Positions 54,773 to 64,000 of a DNA stretch of 64,000 nt are shown here, one piece after another. Origin of the DNA: Saprospiraceae bacterium (GTDB taxonomy: Bacteria > Bacteroidota > Bacteroidia > Chitinophagales > Saprospiraceae); NCBI GenBank assembly GCA_016722295.1, contig JADKGL010000028.1:1-64000 (forward strand), in the 5' to 3' direction. Positions within the stretch are counted from its first letter, which is position 1, and every line of letters starts with the position of its first letter. Below the pieces are notes generated by a model that saw nothing but the letters and a program-made list of their open reading frames with translations, was not told the origin of the DNA and ran no database searches. Both the position numbers and the translations under genes were made by a program.

Positions 54773-55197
54773 TATCTCTCCGTTTAGGCGAATGTTTTTT
54801 GTCTTATTGACAAAACAAATCTAAGCATTATTTACCTTGTATTGCCTATTTTACACTTTTGCCATAAAAAGTTTTTTAAAAAACATAAAATCTCACTAAA
54901 AAACATCGATCGCATTTTTTTAATTTAGAAAAATATCACATATTAAGTATTATTAATCAAACAATTACACATTAAATAAAAAAATTATATTATTTTTTTA
55001 TACAATCTCGTACATATTACATATTTTTGTAATGTGAATGAGAAAAAAACGCCATCCCAGGCAGCAGTAGAAATTAGATCCGTCCTATCCCAAATACAGC
55101 ATTGACGCAAGAGTAATCAGTAAACTTTTGATTTTCCCAAAGATCAAAATTTTCTTGGCTACTTTATTTTTTTAACGATTTAGCAATACACAGGTCT
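54773..55197. other. A/T-rich leader region upstream of the T9SS gene pair
   Basis: The 425 bases contain no open gene. TATTTTTG at 55022-55029 matches the -7 consensus and would give a leader of about 160 bases. The middle (54840-55010) is almost pure A/T. No RNA motif was recognised. Confidence 0.45.
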
Positions 55198-58100
55198 ATG
55201 CGTATTTTATACTCTTTAGAAAGATCTATTCTTTCATTTATTTTTATCGCTGCGATATGCCAATGCAATGCAATGTATGGCAAAAATCTATCTTGCAATG
55301 AAGCAAATCATTGTACAGTAAATAAGCCTAAATCGGAATTAAATTCATTTCATTTACTTACAGTTTCTGCGCCTCCTGATTTGACGATTACTTTGCGTGG
55401 TATTGGTCGTTGTGATACTGTATTTCCAATGCCTCCAGCGACATTGGGTGCTATTTGTGCACCTATAAGTTTTATGGAAACGAAAAATACATTTACAAGT
55501 TTGAATACTAACGGTGGAAACTTATTTTTTCCCACAGGAGTATTTCAAGTAATATATACATTTACAGATGCGTGTGGAACATTTCGAGACACTACAAAAG
55601 TTACAGTATTTGATGCCACACCTCCAAAAGTAATTTGCTTACCAGATCATGTGGTTAGTTTAAATAATTTAGGTGAAGCAATTATCAATGCGAGTTCTTT
55701 TGATGGAGGATCGACAGATGACTGCGGTCATGTTTATTTTAAGGCAAAACGGATGAATATTCCACCGCAATATACATGTACTACATCAAGCAATCCACTC
55801 TATCGATTTGATGATGTAGTAAGATTATGTTGTAATGATGTAGATAGTGTGGCGATTCCTATTATTCTAAGAGTGTATGATGTATATCCAGGCAGCGGAC
55901 CAGTCGTCGATTCATTGTATCGAGGACATTATGGAGAATGCATGGTAATGGTTTCTGTTGTGGACAAACTCGCACCAAATGTTTATTGCCCTTCAAATGT
56001 GACTGTATCCTGTGGCGCTGATCTGGATAGTGTTTTGCATTCTGCAAGACCCACTATATTTGATAATTGTACAATGTCAAGAGTTGACTCATTGATCACA
56101 TATAAATTAAACTCTTGTGGTGCAGGAACTGTAGAGAGAAGATATACTGGAACAGACTCTAGAGGTCAATCCACTTCTTGCACTCAAATTATAACTGTCC
56201 TAAAAAATACAACATTCAATGGACTTGATACCAACCAATTATTATGGCCAGCCTCAAGAACTGTTTTTGCTTGTCGAGTCAATGCCGATCCAAGTATTAC
56301 AGGTGTACCAAGAGTAAAAGATGCAGAGTGTGATCTCGTTGCTGTTAGCTATAAAGATGAAGTTTATTCATTTGCTCTATCAGGTGTTTGTGCGAAGATA
56401 TTGCGAAAATGGGAGGCAATCAATTGGTGTGTGTACAATCGCAACCTAAGTCCAAATCCAAATATTGCTTCGAATGGCTATTACTCATTTATACAAGAGT
56501 TAAAAATCATGGATACAATTCCTCCAATACTGGCTGATATAAAACCTCAAACGGTAGGAATACAAACTTCGAATTGCGCACCTGCTTTTGTGAATTTAAT
56601 TTCTGCTTCTGCTACCGATTGTAGTTCTTCGACAGCATTAATTTATTCCTTTACTATTGACTTTAATTCAAATGGAAGTATAGATGTGCGTGGGAATGGT
56701 AAAGATCCAAGTGGCGTATATCCTATTGGTATTCATCAGCTCTGTTATATTGTAGAAGATTCATGTGGTAATCAATCCAACAAATGCGTGGCACTTACAA
56801 TTCGTGATGCAAAGTCACCAAGTGCTGCTTTGATGTCTGGTATCAGTACAAGTCTTACACAAATGTCTAATGGAATTATGGTGATGGTAAATGCTTCTAT
56901 TTTTAATGTAAGCAGTTCAGACAATTGCAGTGCTGCAAGTCAACTGAGATATTCCTTTTCATCAAATCCAAATGACACCATTCGCACTTATACTTGCGAT
57001 TCGGTAGGTAGAAGAAATGTAACAATTTATGTTTGGGATGAAGCCGGAAATTCAACTGCAGTGCAAACCTATATCGTCATAGGAGATGAATCAAATCTGT
57101 GTCCAAATACCCTCACTGGAACTATTAATTTATCAGGAATCATTAGAGATCAAAACAATAATTTACTTTCTGATGTAACAGTTGCTATCGATTGTAATGG
57201 TAAAAAAATTGAAGCAAACACAAGTCAATTTGGTTCTTTTGCTTTCAATCGTATTCCAAAAAATAATGTCTACAGTCTAAATGCAAAATCTAGCGAAGAT
57301 TATTTACACCAAGTAACTACTTCCGATATTGTAAAAATTCAAAAATATATATTAGGTATACAAGATATCACAAATCCCTATGAACTCATAGCAGCAGATG
57401 TCGATCTCAATGGTTCAATAAGTTCAAGGGATATTTCTGATTTAAGAAAATTAATCTTAGGTTCAATTTCAGAATTTTCTCATAAAAAATCATTTGTTTT
57501 TATAGATGAAAAATACAAGTTCATTAATCCAAGTCAACCGTTTTCTGAATTTGCAAAAAACAGTACTTGTACAATGCAATCAGGAACGACTGATCAGCAG
57601 GTGAATTTTTTAGGAATAAAATTGGGAGATGTCCAACGCTCAACAAAACTGGGAATCAGAAATGCAATAGATAAAATTGCTTTACAATACCGAAAAACCA
57701 ATAATGGTATTGAAATTTACTCAAGTGAAGAAATGAATATTGAAGGATTTCAAATGGAGTTTCTATTTGATGGATTATGCTTCATTAAAGAAGGAATTCA
57801 AAGTGAACTCATCAATGAATCAAACCTTCAAGAAAGTATTTTCCTCCAACACAATTCATTAAAAATCTGCTTTGTCAATGCGAAAGGGTTGCGTATTGAA
57901 AAGAATAAAACCCTTTTATTTATTCCATTTCAGTACAATGATCCACAGTGCGCTATTTTCAGATTGAGCTCTACTTTTTCTAATATTTTAATTAACAAAT
58001 TAAATAGTCAAGAATTTGAAATCCAATTGGAAGAAGAGAATACAAAAGTTGATAAAGGCTTTACAGTATTAGGTATTCAATCAGATCCATTTCATGGAAA

Positions 58101-58314
58101 TATGAATATTCGACTCCAATTATTCAATGATCAACAAATATCTTATTCGGCTATTTCGAATAGTGGAAAAATAGTATTTCGAAAGACTAAAGAAGGGAAA
58201 AAAGGTATCTATGATATTCATTTGCAAAGGGAAGAATTACCAATTGCAGGAGTCTATTTTATTCACATTGAATCAAAATTCAACAACGATATTATTAAGC
58301 TAAATACATTCTAA
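55198..58314 (+). CDS. Large secreted protein with HYR-like repeats, dockerin-like domain and C-terminal sorting-like region
   Basis: The 1,038-residue protein has a signal peptide (to about 25) and several Cys-containing Ig/HYR-like modules (for example FDATPPKVICLPDHVVSLNN, then KLAPNVYCPSNVTVSCGADL). A carboxypeptidase-regulatory-like domain (LSGIIRDQNNNLLSDVTVAI) is followed by a dockerin type I-like calcium domain at about 706-755 (TTSDIVKIQKYILGI and DVDLNGSISSRDISDLRKLI). A cohesin-like stretch (MNIEGFQMEFLFDGLCF) follows. The end (REELPIAGVYFIHIES) is a weak T9SS type A domain. Probably an extracellular or surface adhesin; ligand unknown. A paralogue follows 46 bases later. Confidence 0.88.
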   Translation: MRILYSLERSILSFIFIAAICQCNAMYGKNLSCNEANHCTVNKPKSELNSFHLLTVSAPPDLTITLRGIGRCDTVFPMPPATLGAICAPISFMETKNTFTSLNTNGGNLFFPTGVFQVIYTFTDACGTFRDTTKVTVFDATPPKVICLPDHVVSLNNLGEAIINASSFDGGSTDDCGHVYFKAKRMNIPPQYTCTTSSNPLYRFDDVVRLCCNDVDSVAIPIILRVYDVYPGSGPVVDSLYRGHYGECMVMVSVVDKLAPNVYCPSNVTVSCGADLDSVLHSARPTIFDNCTMSRVDSLITYKLNSCGAGTVERRYTGTDSRGQSTSCTQIITVLKNTTFNGLDTNQLLWPASRTVFACRVNADPSITGVPRVKDAECDLVAVSYKDEVYSFALSGVCAKILRKWEAINWCVYNRNLSPNPNIASNGYYSFIQELKIMDTIPPILADIKPQTVGIQTSNCAPAFVNLISASATDCSSSTALIYSFTIDFNSNGSIDVRGNGKDPSGVYPIGIHQLCYIVEDSCGNQSNKCVALTIRDAKSPSAALMSGISTSLTQMSNGIMVMVNASIFNVSSSDNCSAASQLRYSFSSNPNDTIRTYTCDSVGRRNVTIYVWDEAGNSTAVQTYIVIGDESNLCPNTLTGTINLSGIIRDQNNNLLSDVTVAIDCNGKKIEANTSQFGSFAFNRIPKNNVYSLNAKSSEDYLHQVTTSDIVKIQKYILGIQDITNPYELIAADVDLNGSISSRDISDLRKLILGSISEFSHKKSFVFIDEKYKFINPSQPFSEFAKNSTCTMQSGTTDQQVNFLGIKLGDVQRSTKLGIRNAIDKIALQYRKTNNGIEIYSSEEMNIEGFQMEFLFDGLCFIKEGIQSELINESNLQESIFLQHNSLKICFVNAKGLRIEKNKTLLFIPFQYNDPQCAIFRLSSTFSNILINKLNSQEFEIQLEEENTKVDKGFTVLGIQSDPFHGNMNIRLQLFNDQQISYSAISNSGKIVFRKTKEGKKGIYDIHLQREELPIAGVYFIHIESKFNNDIIKLNTF

Positions 58315-58360
58315 ATCACAACCAACGAATTTAGTAGCTCATACTATAAAACTCATTATC

Positions 58361-61300
58361 ATGAAACGATTAATTCAAGTAAATCCCATCCCAAAACAAA
58401 GTGTTTTCAATTTTTCAAAAAAATTGTTGACATGGATTTATTTATTGATATGTACTGTTCAAGTAAAGGCTTATACCACGTGTGAGCCTTTACAAGACAG
58501 GGCACAGAATTCTATTTGTCCTTATACTTTAAACATGCCTTTATCTTGCAAAGGATTAGTGCAACTATCTCTAGGTGCAGATGGAACAGGAATTCTTACT
58601 CCAAGTATGTTATTAGCAGAAATTATGCCTAGTTATTCACAATTCAAAGTATATGCAAATCATACTGGATCAAGAATAATTACTTGTGCTGATGCAGGTA
58701 AGACCATTATGGCAACTGTTCTGGATACGATCACTGGCCAAAGTTGTTGGTCATCCATTCTAGTTGAAGATAAACTGAAGCCTATAATCACTTGTGAAAG
58801 TGATACCTTACCATGCACCGAAGATCCATTTACGTATGATTATTCAGGTTATGCATTGGTTTCAGATAATTGTGATGAAACTCCAACTGTTGTTTATGAT
58901 CTACGTTTTGAAAAATTGACTTGCCAACCAAGATATACAGGTATCGTTCATTTAACATGGAGTGCAACTGATAATTTTGGAAACAAGTCAACTTGCTCTA
59001 GTGAAATCTATTTCAAAAAGGCAAGTTTAGATAGCGTCGTTTTTCCAAATGATACGATCGTCTATTGTCCAAACCCCGATCTAAGTGCATTAAATGCGCC
59101 TACTCTTTTTGGATTGCCAATTGATCCATTTTGCGAATTGCTTGCTACACATTCTGATGACAGTATATTCATCTGTGGTGGTATGTATAAGATCAATCGA
59201 TTGTGGATCGTAATGGACTGGTGCACACGTACCAATGTAATGGCGACACAACAAATTACTGTCGCAGATACCACGAGACCAGACATTACTTGTCCTGCCA
59301 ATATAACATTGAGCACATCATCAAGTAGCTGTAATGTAAGTTATATTATTCCGACACCAACAGCTACAGATGCATGTAGTCCTAGTGGTACAATTCAATA
59401 TTTTGTTAGAGTGGACAGTTTCTTTTTAGCTCGTCCTGGTAATACTATTTCATTAAGTGTAGGAATACACACGATGAATTATATCGCTATGGATCCATGT
59501 GGTAATTCTGATACTTGCCTTTCTACAATTACAGTAGTGGATCGCATTGCACCAACAATGTTGTGCTTACCAAGATTAATCCTATCGCTCGATCAAAATG
59601 GTTTTGCTTGTGTAACTGCTGAACAAATTTTAAAGCTAGGAAGCATAACAGATAATTGTGGCATTGATACTATTTTAATTCGACGAATGACACCGGGATG
59701 TATGCGTCCACAAGACACATTATTCCGAGATACAATTTGTTTTTGCTGTACAGATTTATTGACGACTCAAATGGTGGTTGTGAAAGGACAGGATGAATCG
59801 GGAAATATGAATTTCTGCATGATGGAAATTGTCTTACAAAATAAAAATACAATTCCTTCTCAATGTCCAGAGCCTATTACTCTAAGCTGCACAGCAAATT
59901 TCAGAAATTTAAATCTCACTGGCAGAATCGTTCCCGGAGGAACAGGATGTAATGATACCATTCGTACTGCTTTCCGAGATAGTATTGTCATCGATAGTTG
60001 TAGACAAGGCACCGTCACACGTAAATTCTTTGTATACTATTTTGATGGAAGGATAGATTCAAGTTGTCGTCAAACGATTACAATAGTCAATAATTATGTT
60101 TTTAGTACTACATCTATAATTTGGCCGAATGATACTATGGTAAACAACTGTAGAAGCAATCATCCAGATAGTATTCGTAGCAGACCGATAGTACCTACAG
60201 ATAGTTGTGGAAGTGTTTATTTTACATTTACAAATTCACCAATTATGGTGAGATCTGATAGTTGTAGATTTATCCGACGATTTTGCACAGCTTATACAAC
60301 TTGTACACCAAGAAGAACTGCAAGAGATACTCAAATTATTGTTCTGAACAATTTCATGGCACCACTATTAAGAGCGCCAAATGATACAACAATAGCTTCA
60401 ATCATTGATTCATGTGCAAGATTTGTTATTTTACAATCTGCGACAGTTAGTGGTTGCAACTCAGAAGTAGTTATTACAAACAATTATACTCCAGGTGGAG
60501 CAAATGCTTCAGGTATTTATCCACCAGGATTAACGCGTGTGATTTTTACTGCACGGGATGGTTGCAACAATATTCGAAGAGATACAACCAATGTCCTTGT
60601 ATTGGATCAAATTAATCCTCTTATACAATGTAGGCTCCTTGATACGATCATGCCAAGTGTAGATAGTATAAAATTGACTGCAAGAAATTTATTGGTTTTT
60701 TATAGGGATAATTGCACCCCGTCGAATCGATTGAAGATATCATTTACATTAGGAAATTTTAATGATACTTGTAGGGTTATAAAATGCAGCGATCTAACGT
60801 CACCTCCAGATACATTTATTTTCCAAATATTTGTACAAGATTCTGCTGGAAATATTGGAATATGCCCTGCAACAATTTATGTTAGTGACCCACTGAATCA
60901 TTGCACTACTACATTTCAAGGTGTTGGCATTTATGGCTTTATAAAAAACACAAAAGGTGGTATTATTCCTAATGTAAATGTTGCATTAGAATCGCATCAA
61001 CGAATTACGAAAACAGATGATCTAACAGGACAATATGTATTTGCACAACTCAATTATAAAGATTATGTCTCAGTAAGACCAGAAAAGAATACTGCTTGGT
61101 TAGAGGGTATCTCCACTCAGGATATTATACAAATTCAAAAACATATCCTAGGTATTCAGAATTTCGCGAATCCTGCTGAATGGATCGCTGCAGATATAGA
61201 CAATAATGGACGAGTTACGACATCAGATATTGTGTTACTCAGAAAATTAATTCTTGGAAAAATTTCCAAAGTAAATGAAAACACTTCTTGGCGATTTATA

Positions 61301-62161
61301 TCACAGTTCCAAACCTTTAAAGATCTAGAGAATCCACTTGAATCTGAGCTCTTAGAATCTTATGAAAATGATCAACTGAATCATGATTTGCGACTTGATT
61401 TCACTGGAATTAAGATCGGTGATCTCAGTGAACAAAAACCTAAGATCGTTAGTGAAAATGCAGAATCAAGAATTCGAACTCATGATTTTATTTTAGAAAA
61501 TAAATCGACATCTAAAGGAGAAAAAATAATACAAGATGTTTTTATTGGAAAAAATACTGACTTCGAAGGATTTCAATTTGGTATAAATTATACTCAAGAT
61601 GAACTTGAACTAGAATCTATTACCGAGTATATCACAAATGATCTTGGTGAAGAAATAAAATCAGATTATTACTCCAATCGCGATGGTTACTTTTTTATCT
61701 CTTATTCAATTTCACAATTAGCTAGACTATCACAAAATCAAAAGATCCTAAGGCTTAAATGGAAATCAAAATCATCAAAAACCTTAGATCAGATGATGAA
61801 TTTTAAGGAAGGTCTTCAACGATTTGAATTATACTCAGGTAGTGGCCAAGCTGACCAATTAAAACTGGGATTCAAAAATTCAACAACACAGAATACAGAT
61901 ATCTTAACAAACTGGAAAGTGATGCCCATTCCGTTCAAATACAAATGTTATCTACAATGTAATGCTATTGAATCTGGAGTAGCTACGATAGATATTATCG
62001 ACATGCAAGGAAGAATAGTATATAGCGTATCTAAAGTGGTAGAAAAAGGAGAAAACATTTGGTGGATCGAATCGCATCAATTACCGAATGTAGGAACATA
62101 TGTCTACAAGGTAAGAATGAAGTCCCAAGTCATAGAAGGCAAACTAGTATTAATAAAGTAA
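58361..62161 (+). CDS. Large secreted protein, paralogue of the preceding gene, with T9SS C-terminal domain
   Basis: The 1,266-residue protein has the same plan: signal peptide (ending near VQVKA), many Cys-rich HYR/Ig-like repeats (ADTTRPDITCPANITLST, VVDRIAPTMLCLPRLILS), a carboxypeptidase-like domain (GFIKNTKGGIIPNVNVALES), a dockerin-like domain at about 917-966 (STQDIIQIQKHILGI and DIDNNGRVTTSDIVLLRKLI) and a cohesin-like segment (KNTDFEGFQFGINYTQDELE). The end is a clear T9SS type A sorting domain (MQGRIVYSVSK, then LPNVGTYVYKVRMKSQVIEG). It is probably exported by T9SS and attached to the surface. A terminator hairpin follows. Confidence 0.9.
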   Translation: MKRLIQVNPIPKQSVFNFSKKLLTWIYLLICTVQVKAYTTCEPLQDRAQNSICPYTLNMPLSCKGLVQLSLGADGTGILTPSMLLAEIMPSYSQFKVYANHTGSRIITCADAGKTIMATVLDTITGQSCWSSILVEDKLKPIITCESDTLPCTEDPFTYDYSGYALVSDNCDETPTVVYDLRFEKLTCQPRYTGIVHLTWSATDNFGNKSTCSSEIYFKKASLDSVVFPNDTIVYCPNPDLSALNAPTLFGLPIDPFCELLATHSDDSIFICGGMYKINRLWIVMDWCTRTNVMATQQITVADTTRPDITCPANITLSTSSSSCNVSYIIPTPTATDACSPSGTIQYFVRVDSFFLARPGNTISLSVGIHTMNYIAMDPCGNSDTCLSTITVVDRIAPTMLCLPRLILSLDQNGFACVTAEQILKLGSITDNCGIDTILIRRMTPGCMRPQDTLFRDTICFCCTDLLTTQMVVVKGQDESGNMNFCMMEIVLQNKNTIPSQCPEPITLSCTANFRNLNLTGRIVPGGTGCNDTIRTAFRDSIVIDSCRQGTVTRKFFVYYFDGRIDSSCRQTITIVNNYVFSTTSIIWPNDTMVNNCRSNHPDSIRSRPIVPTDSCGSVYFTFTNSPIMVRSDSCRFIRRFCTAYTTCTPRRTARDTQIIVLNNFMAPLLRAPNDTTIASIIDSCARFVILQSATVSGCNSEVVITNNYTPGGANASGIYPPGLTRVIFTARDGCNNIRRDTTNVLVLDQINPLIQCRLLDTIMPSVDSIKLTARNLLVFYRDNCTPSNRLKISFTLGNFNDTCRVIKCSDLTSPPDTFIFQIFVQDSAGNIGICPATIYVSDPLNHCTTTFQGVGIYGFIKNTKGGIIPNVNVALESHQRITKTDDLTGQYVFAQLNYKDYVSVRPEKNTAWLEGISTQDIIQIQKHILGIQNFANPAEWIAADIDNNGRVTTSDIVLLRKLILGKISKVNENTSWRFISQFQTFKDLENPLESELLESYENDQLNHDLRLDFTGIKIGDLSEQKPKIVSENAESRIRTHDFILENKSTSKGEKIIQDVFIGKNTDFEGFQFGINYTQDELELESITEYITNDLGEEIKSDYYSNRDGYFFISYSISQLARLSQNQKILRLKWKSKSSKTLDQMMNFKEGLQRFELYSGSGQADQLKLGFKNSTTQNTDILTNWKVMPIPFKYKCYLQCNAIESGVATIDIIDMQGRIVYSVSKVVEKGENIWWIESHQLPNVGTYVYKVRMKSQVIEGKLVLIK

Positions 62162-62202
62162 TTTGTTTGCTTATAAAAATCTAAATTTCGTAGTAGTTAA
62201 AC

Positions 62203-62233
62203 AAAAGAGGAAGACATAATTGCTTCCTCTTTT
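62203..62233. terminator. Bidirectional terminator after the T9SS gene pair
   Basis: AAAAGAGGAAG (62203-62213) and CTTCCTCTTTT (62223-62233) are perfect 11-bp arms with a 9-base loop. The T run in the second arm serves the plus-strand gene. The convergent gene ends at 62252. Confidence 0.8.
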
Positions 62234-62251
62234 CATTTCATTATTTCTCAT

Positions 62252-63181
62252 CTATGACAAATGTTTAATCATATCTGCGGTCATTGATTGCAGATCAAAC
62301 TCTGGCTTCCAGCCCCAATCTCTCTGTGCATTAGAATCATCTATTGATTCATTCCATGAGTCCGCAATTTGCTGTCGAAAATCTGGCTTATATTCTATTT
62401 TAAATTCAGGAATAAATTGCTTGATCGATTCATATAATTCTTCAGGAGTAAAACTCATACTTGCAAGATTGTAACTTGTTCGTACAGTAAGATTTTCAGA
62501 AGGAGCCTCCATAAGTTGAATTGTAGCACGAATGACATCATCCATGTAGATCATCGGAAGCCGTGTATTTGCTCGAAGGAAACAGTTGTAATACTTTTCC
62601 TTTATTGCTCCATGATAGATCTCAACAGCATAATCTGTAGTCCCACCTTCAGGGATCGATTGCCAACCGATAACACCTGGGTATCGAATTGATCTAACAT
62701 CCAATCCATATCTACTATGATAATATGCTGACCACATTTCTCCAGTTAACTTGCTTATTCCATATACTGTGGAAGGATTAAAACTGGTGTATTGTGGGGT
62801 ATTAATTTTTGGCGTCTTTGATCCATAAATTGCAATTGAACTCGGATAAAAAATCGTTTGGATTTTCTTTTCCACACAAAGATCAAACAGTTGAACGGTG
62901 GCATCATGATTTATCTTCCATGTCAAGGCTGGATTCTTCTCACCATTACCTGAAAGAATGGCAGCGAGATGGTATATTGTATTAATTTGAAATTGGTCAA
63001 TTACCTTAGCAATATGTGCTTTATCACATACATCTATAATTTCAAACTGTGAGATTTGCTCTTTAGGCTCACGAATATCTGAAAGGATAACATTTTGTTT
63101 TCCATATCGCTTGACTAGAGCTTTACATAAGACAGTACCAATCTGCCCATTTGCTCCTAAAACGAGAATACGTTTTTCCAT
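62252..63181 (-). CDS. NAD-dependent epimerase/dehydratase, SDR-type L-threonine 3-dehydrogenase-like
   Basis: The 309-residue extended-SDR enzyme has the NAD loop GANGQIGTVLCKAL, the AAILSGNGEKNPALTWKIN stretch, the catalytic STVYGISKLTGE (YxxxK) and IRYPGVIGWQSIPEGGTTDY. These, with the C-terminal SWNESIDDSNAQRDWGW-like segment, are typical of GalE-like L-threonine dehydrogenases of Bacteroidota, which oxidise threonine to 2-amino-3-ketobutyrate. A sugar epimerase is less likely because of the shortened substrate domain. Confidence 0.88.
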   Translation of the reverse strand: MEKRILVLGANGQIGTVLCKALVKRYGKQNVILSDIREPKEQISQFEIIDVCDKAHIAKVIDQFQINTIYHLAAILSGNGEKNPALTWKINHDATVQLFDLCVEKKIQTIFYPSSIAIYGSKTPKINTPQYTSFNPSTVYGISKLTGEMWSAYYHSRYGLDVRSIRYPGVIGWQSIPEGGTTDYAVEIYHGAIKEKYYNCFLRANTRLPMIYMDDVIRATIQLMEAPSENLTVRTSYNLASMSFTPEELYESIKQFIPEFKIEYKPDFRQQIADSWNESIDDSNAQRDWGWKPEFDLQSMTADMIKHLS

Positions 63182-63209
63182 TTATTTTACTATCTCCTTT
63201 TATTAGGTA

Positions 63210-64000
63210 TTACTTCAATTTTATTGAAGCTGTGCCAGAGAGGTAGCCTTTGTTGTATACTTCAATTTGATAAACACCAGCTTGAAATCCTCCTGCATTA
63301 TGCCATTCTCCACATACATTTTTTACAGCATTAGAATAATCTGTTTTTACAACAGTAGAATATCTCACTTCATCACCAGTAGTTTCATTTGTAAAAATTC
63401 CAGAACCTTGTGATTCGATAGCTTGAGTCTCTCCCAAAGGATTTATAACGCGTAAATAGAATGTCTCATTGCCAGAATCTGCATTACTATTTGCTGCTGT
63501 ATTGAAGCAGATTTTCAAAAAATCAGTGTTCTTTGCTTTCGATACATCGTTTGGTTTTTTACCATCCCTACTTTCATAAGCTTGAGCTTGAATTTTATCT
63601 ACTGAAATCACTGAAGCTCTCACTACTCTTTTGTTTAACTCTGATTTTTCCTTACTCAAACTTTCTTTCTCTTTTGATAAGGTAGATTTTGCTTCAGATA
63701 AAGCTGAATTTTCAGCAGATTTTTTTTGCACTTCCATAGATAAATTTTCTTTGTCTTTTGAAAGTGATGTATTTGAAGACAACAGCTGCTCATTTTCTTG
63801 CTTGAGTTTGGATATTTCTGCGACATAAGAATCAACTTTTGATCGCATCTCTGTCATCTCTTTTCTTGCAGAGGAAAGATTTTTGCTGTCTTTCAATAAA
63901 TTGGAAATTTTATCTTTTTGGATTCGAAGTTCTTCCTTTTGAGAATCGATCAAGGTATTGAGCTCTGTATTATTTGTTTTCATTTCATTCAATTCAGCAA
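63210..64000 (-). CDS. Coiled-coil protein with C-terminal beta domain (partial at right edge)
   Basis: The frame is open to the window edge, and the true start lies outside: a TTG at 63992 is preceded by in-frame Ala and Glu codons. About 145 visible residues form a heptad-rich coiled coil (MTEMRSKVDSYVAEISKLK, then SKEKESLSKEKSELNK). A compact beta domain of about 115 residues follows, ending in AGVYQIEVYNKGYLSGTASI. No motif identifies an activity. The C-terminal domain resembles small Ig-like extracellular modules. It is 28 bases upstream of the epimerase on the same strand. Confidence 0.75.
   Translation of the reverse strand, partial: AELNEMKTNNTELNTLIDSQKEELRIQKDKISNLLKDSKNLSSARKEMTEMRSKVDSYVAEISKLKQENEQLLSSNTSLSKDKENLSMEVQKKSAENSALSEAKSTLSKEKESLSKEKSELNKRVVRASVISVDKIQAQAYESRDGKKPNDVSKAKNTDFLKICFNTAANSNADSGNETFYLRVINPLGETQAIESQGSGIFTNETTGDEVRYSTVVKTDYSNAVKNVCGEWHNAGGFQAGVYQIEVYNKGYLSGTASIKLK

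Noticed and set aside
62220..62474. Plus-strand frame of 84 codons
   Set aside because: It lies over the convergent epimerase gene and begins in the terminator; no homology pattern.

Overview
The window is a low-G+C chromosomal segment of a Bacteroidota bacterium, most likely of the Saprospirales type. Support for this comes from the two giant secreted proteins with HYR/dockerin-like modules and a type IX secretion (T9SS) C-terminal domain, the DUF4271-hemD pair, an OmpA protein with thrombospondin type 3 repeats, sigma factor/beta-barrel gene pairs, and TAnnTTTG-type -7 boxes in place of TATAAT. No rRNA, tRNA or CRISPR array was recognised. The genus cannot be told from what is visible.

Region 1 (1-12293, all genes on the minus strand) is the end of an integrated element that carries a BREX phage-defence operon. 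Next to the 3' end of mnmE lie an inverted-repeat att-like core, two families of phased short repeats, a zinc-ribbon/HTH excisionase-like gene, a tyrosine recombinase, an unknown protein, a second HTH protein and a BT4734/DUF3987 primase-like protein. Then comes the BREX operon: an XRE-HTH/BrxA-like fusion, BrxB, the BrxC ATPase and the PglX methyltransferase, which runs off the left edge. The other element end, and any pglZ and brxL, lie outside the window.

Region 2 (12294-29564) is core metabolism: mnmE, a probable etfB-etfA-nuclease-feoA-feoB operon, tadA, guaB and metG. A CHAT-domain protease-like protein and a broken, catalytically degenerate subtilase lie among them. A 269-bp IS/MITE-like remnant with terminal inverted repeats sits at 29089-29357.

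Region 3 (29565-47985) holds an S41 tail-specific protease, a metal-uptake locus (divergent nitroreductase and DtxR/MntR regulator with a clear palindromic operator, solute-binding protein and ATPase but no permease), a YdjM-family membrane gene interrupted by one in-frame TAG, a PhoD-like phosphatase, a periplasmic PPIase and a compact operon of histidine kinase, response regulator, DUF4271, HemD and NUDIX, followed by upp.

Region 4 (47985-64000) is envelope biology: an OmpA/TSP3 protein, galM, an ECF sigma factor with a partner that joins a cytoplasmic segment, one membrane helix, a long linker and an outer-membrane barrel, a glycosyltransferase, two paralogous T9SS proteins with dockerin-like domains, a threonine dehydrogenase-type epimerase and a coiled-coil protein cut by the right edge.

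The least ordinary items are the XRE-BrxA fusion with its palindrome, the mnmE-linked att/arm-site architecture, the trans-envelope sigma partner, the permease-less metal transporter and the two genes broken by single in-frame stops.
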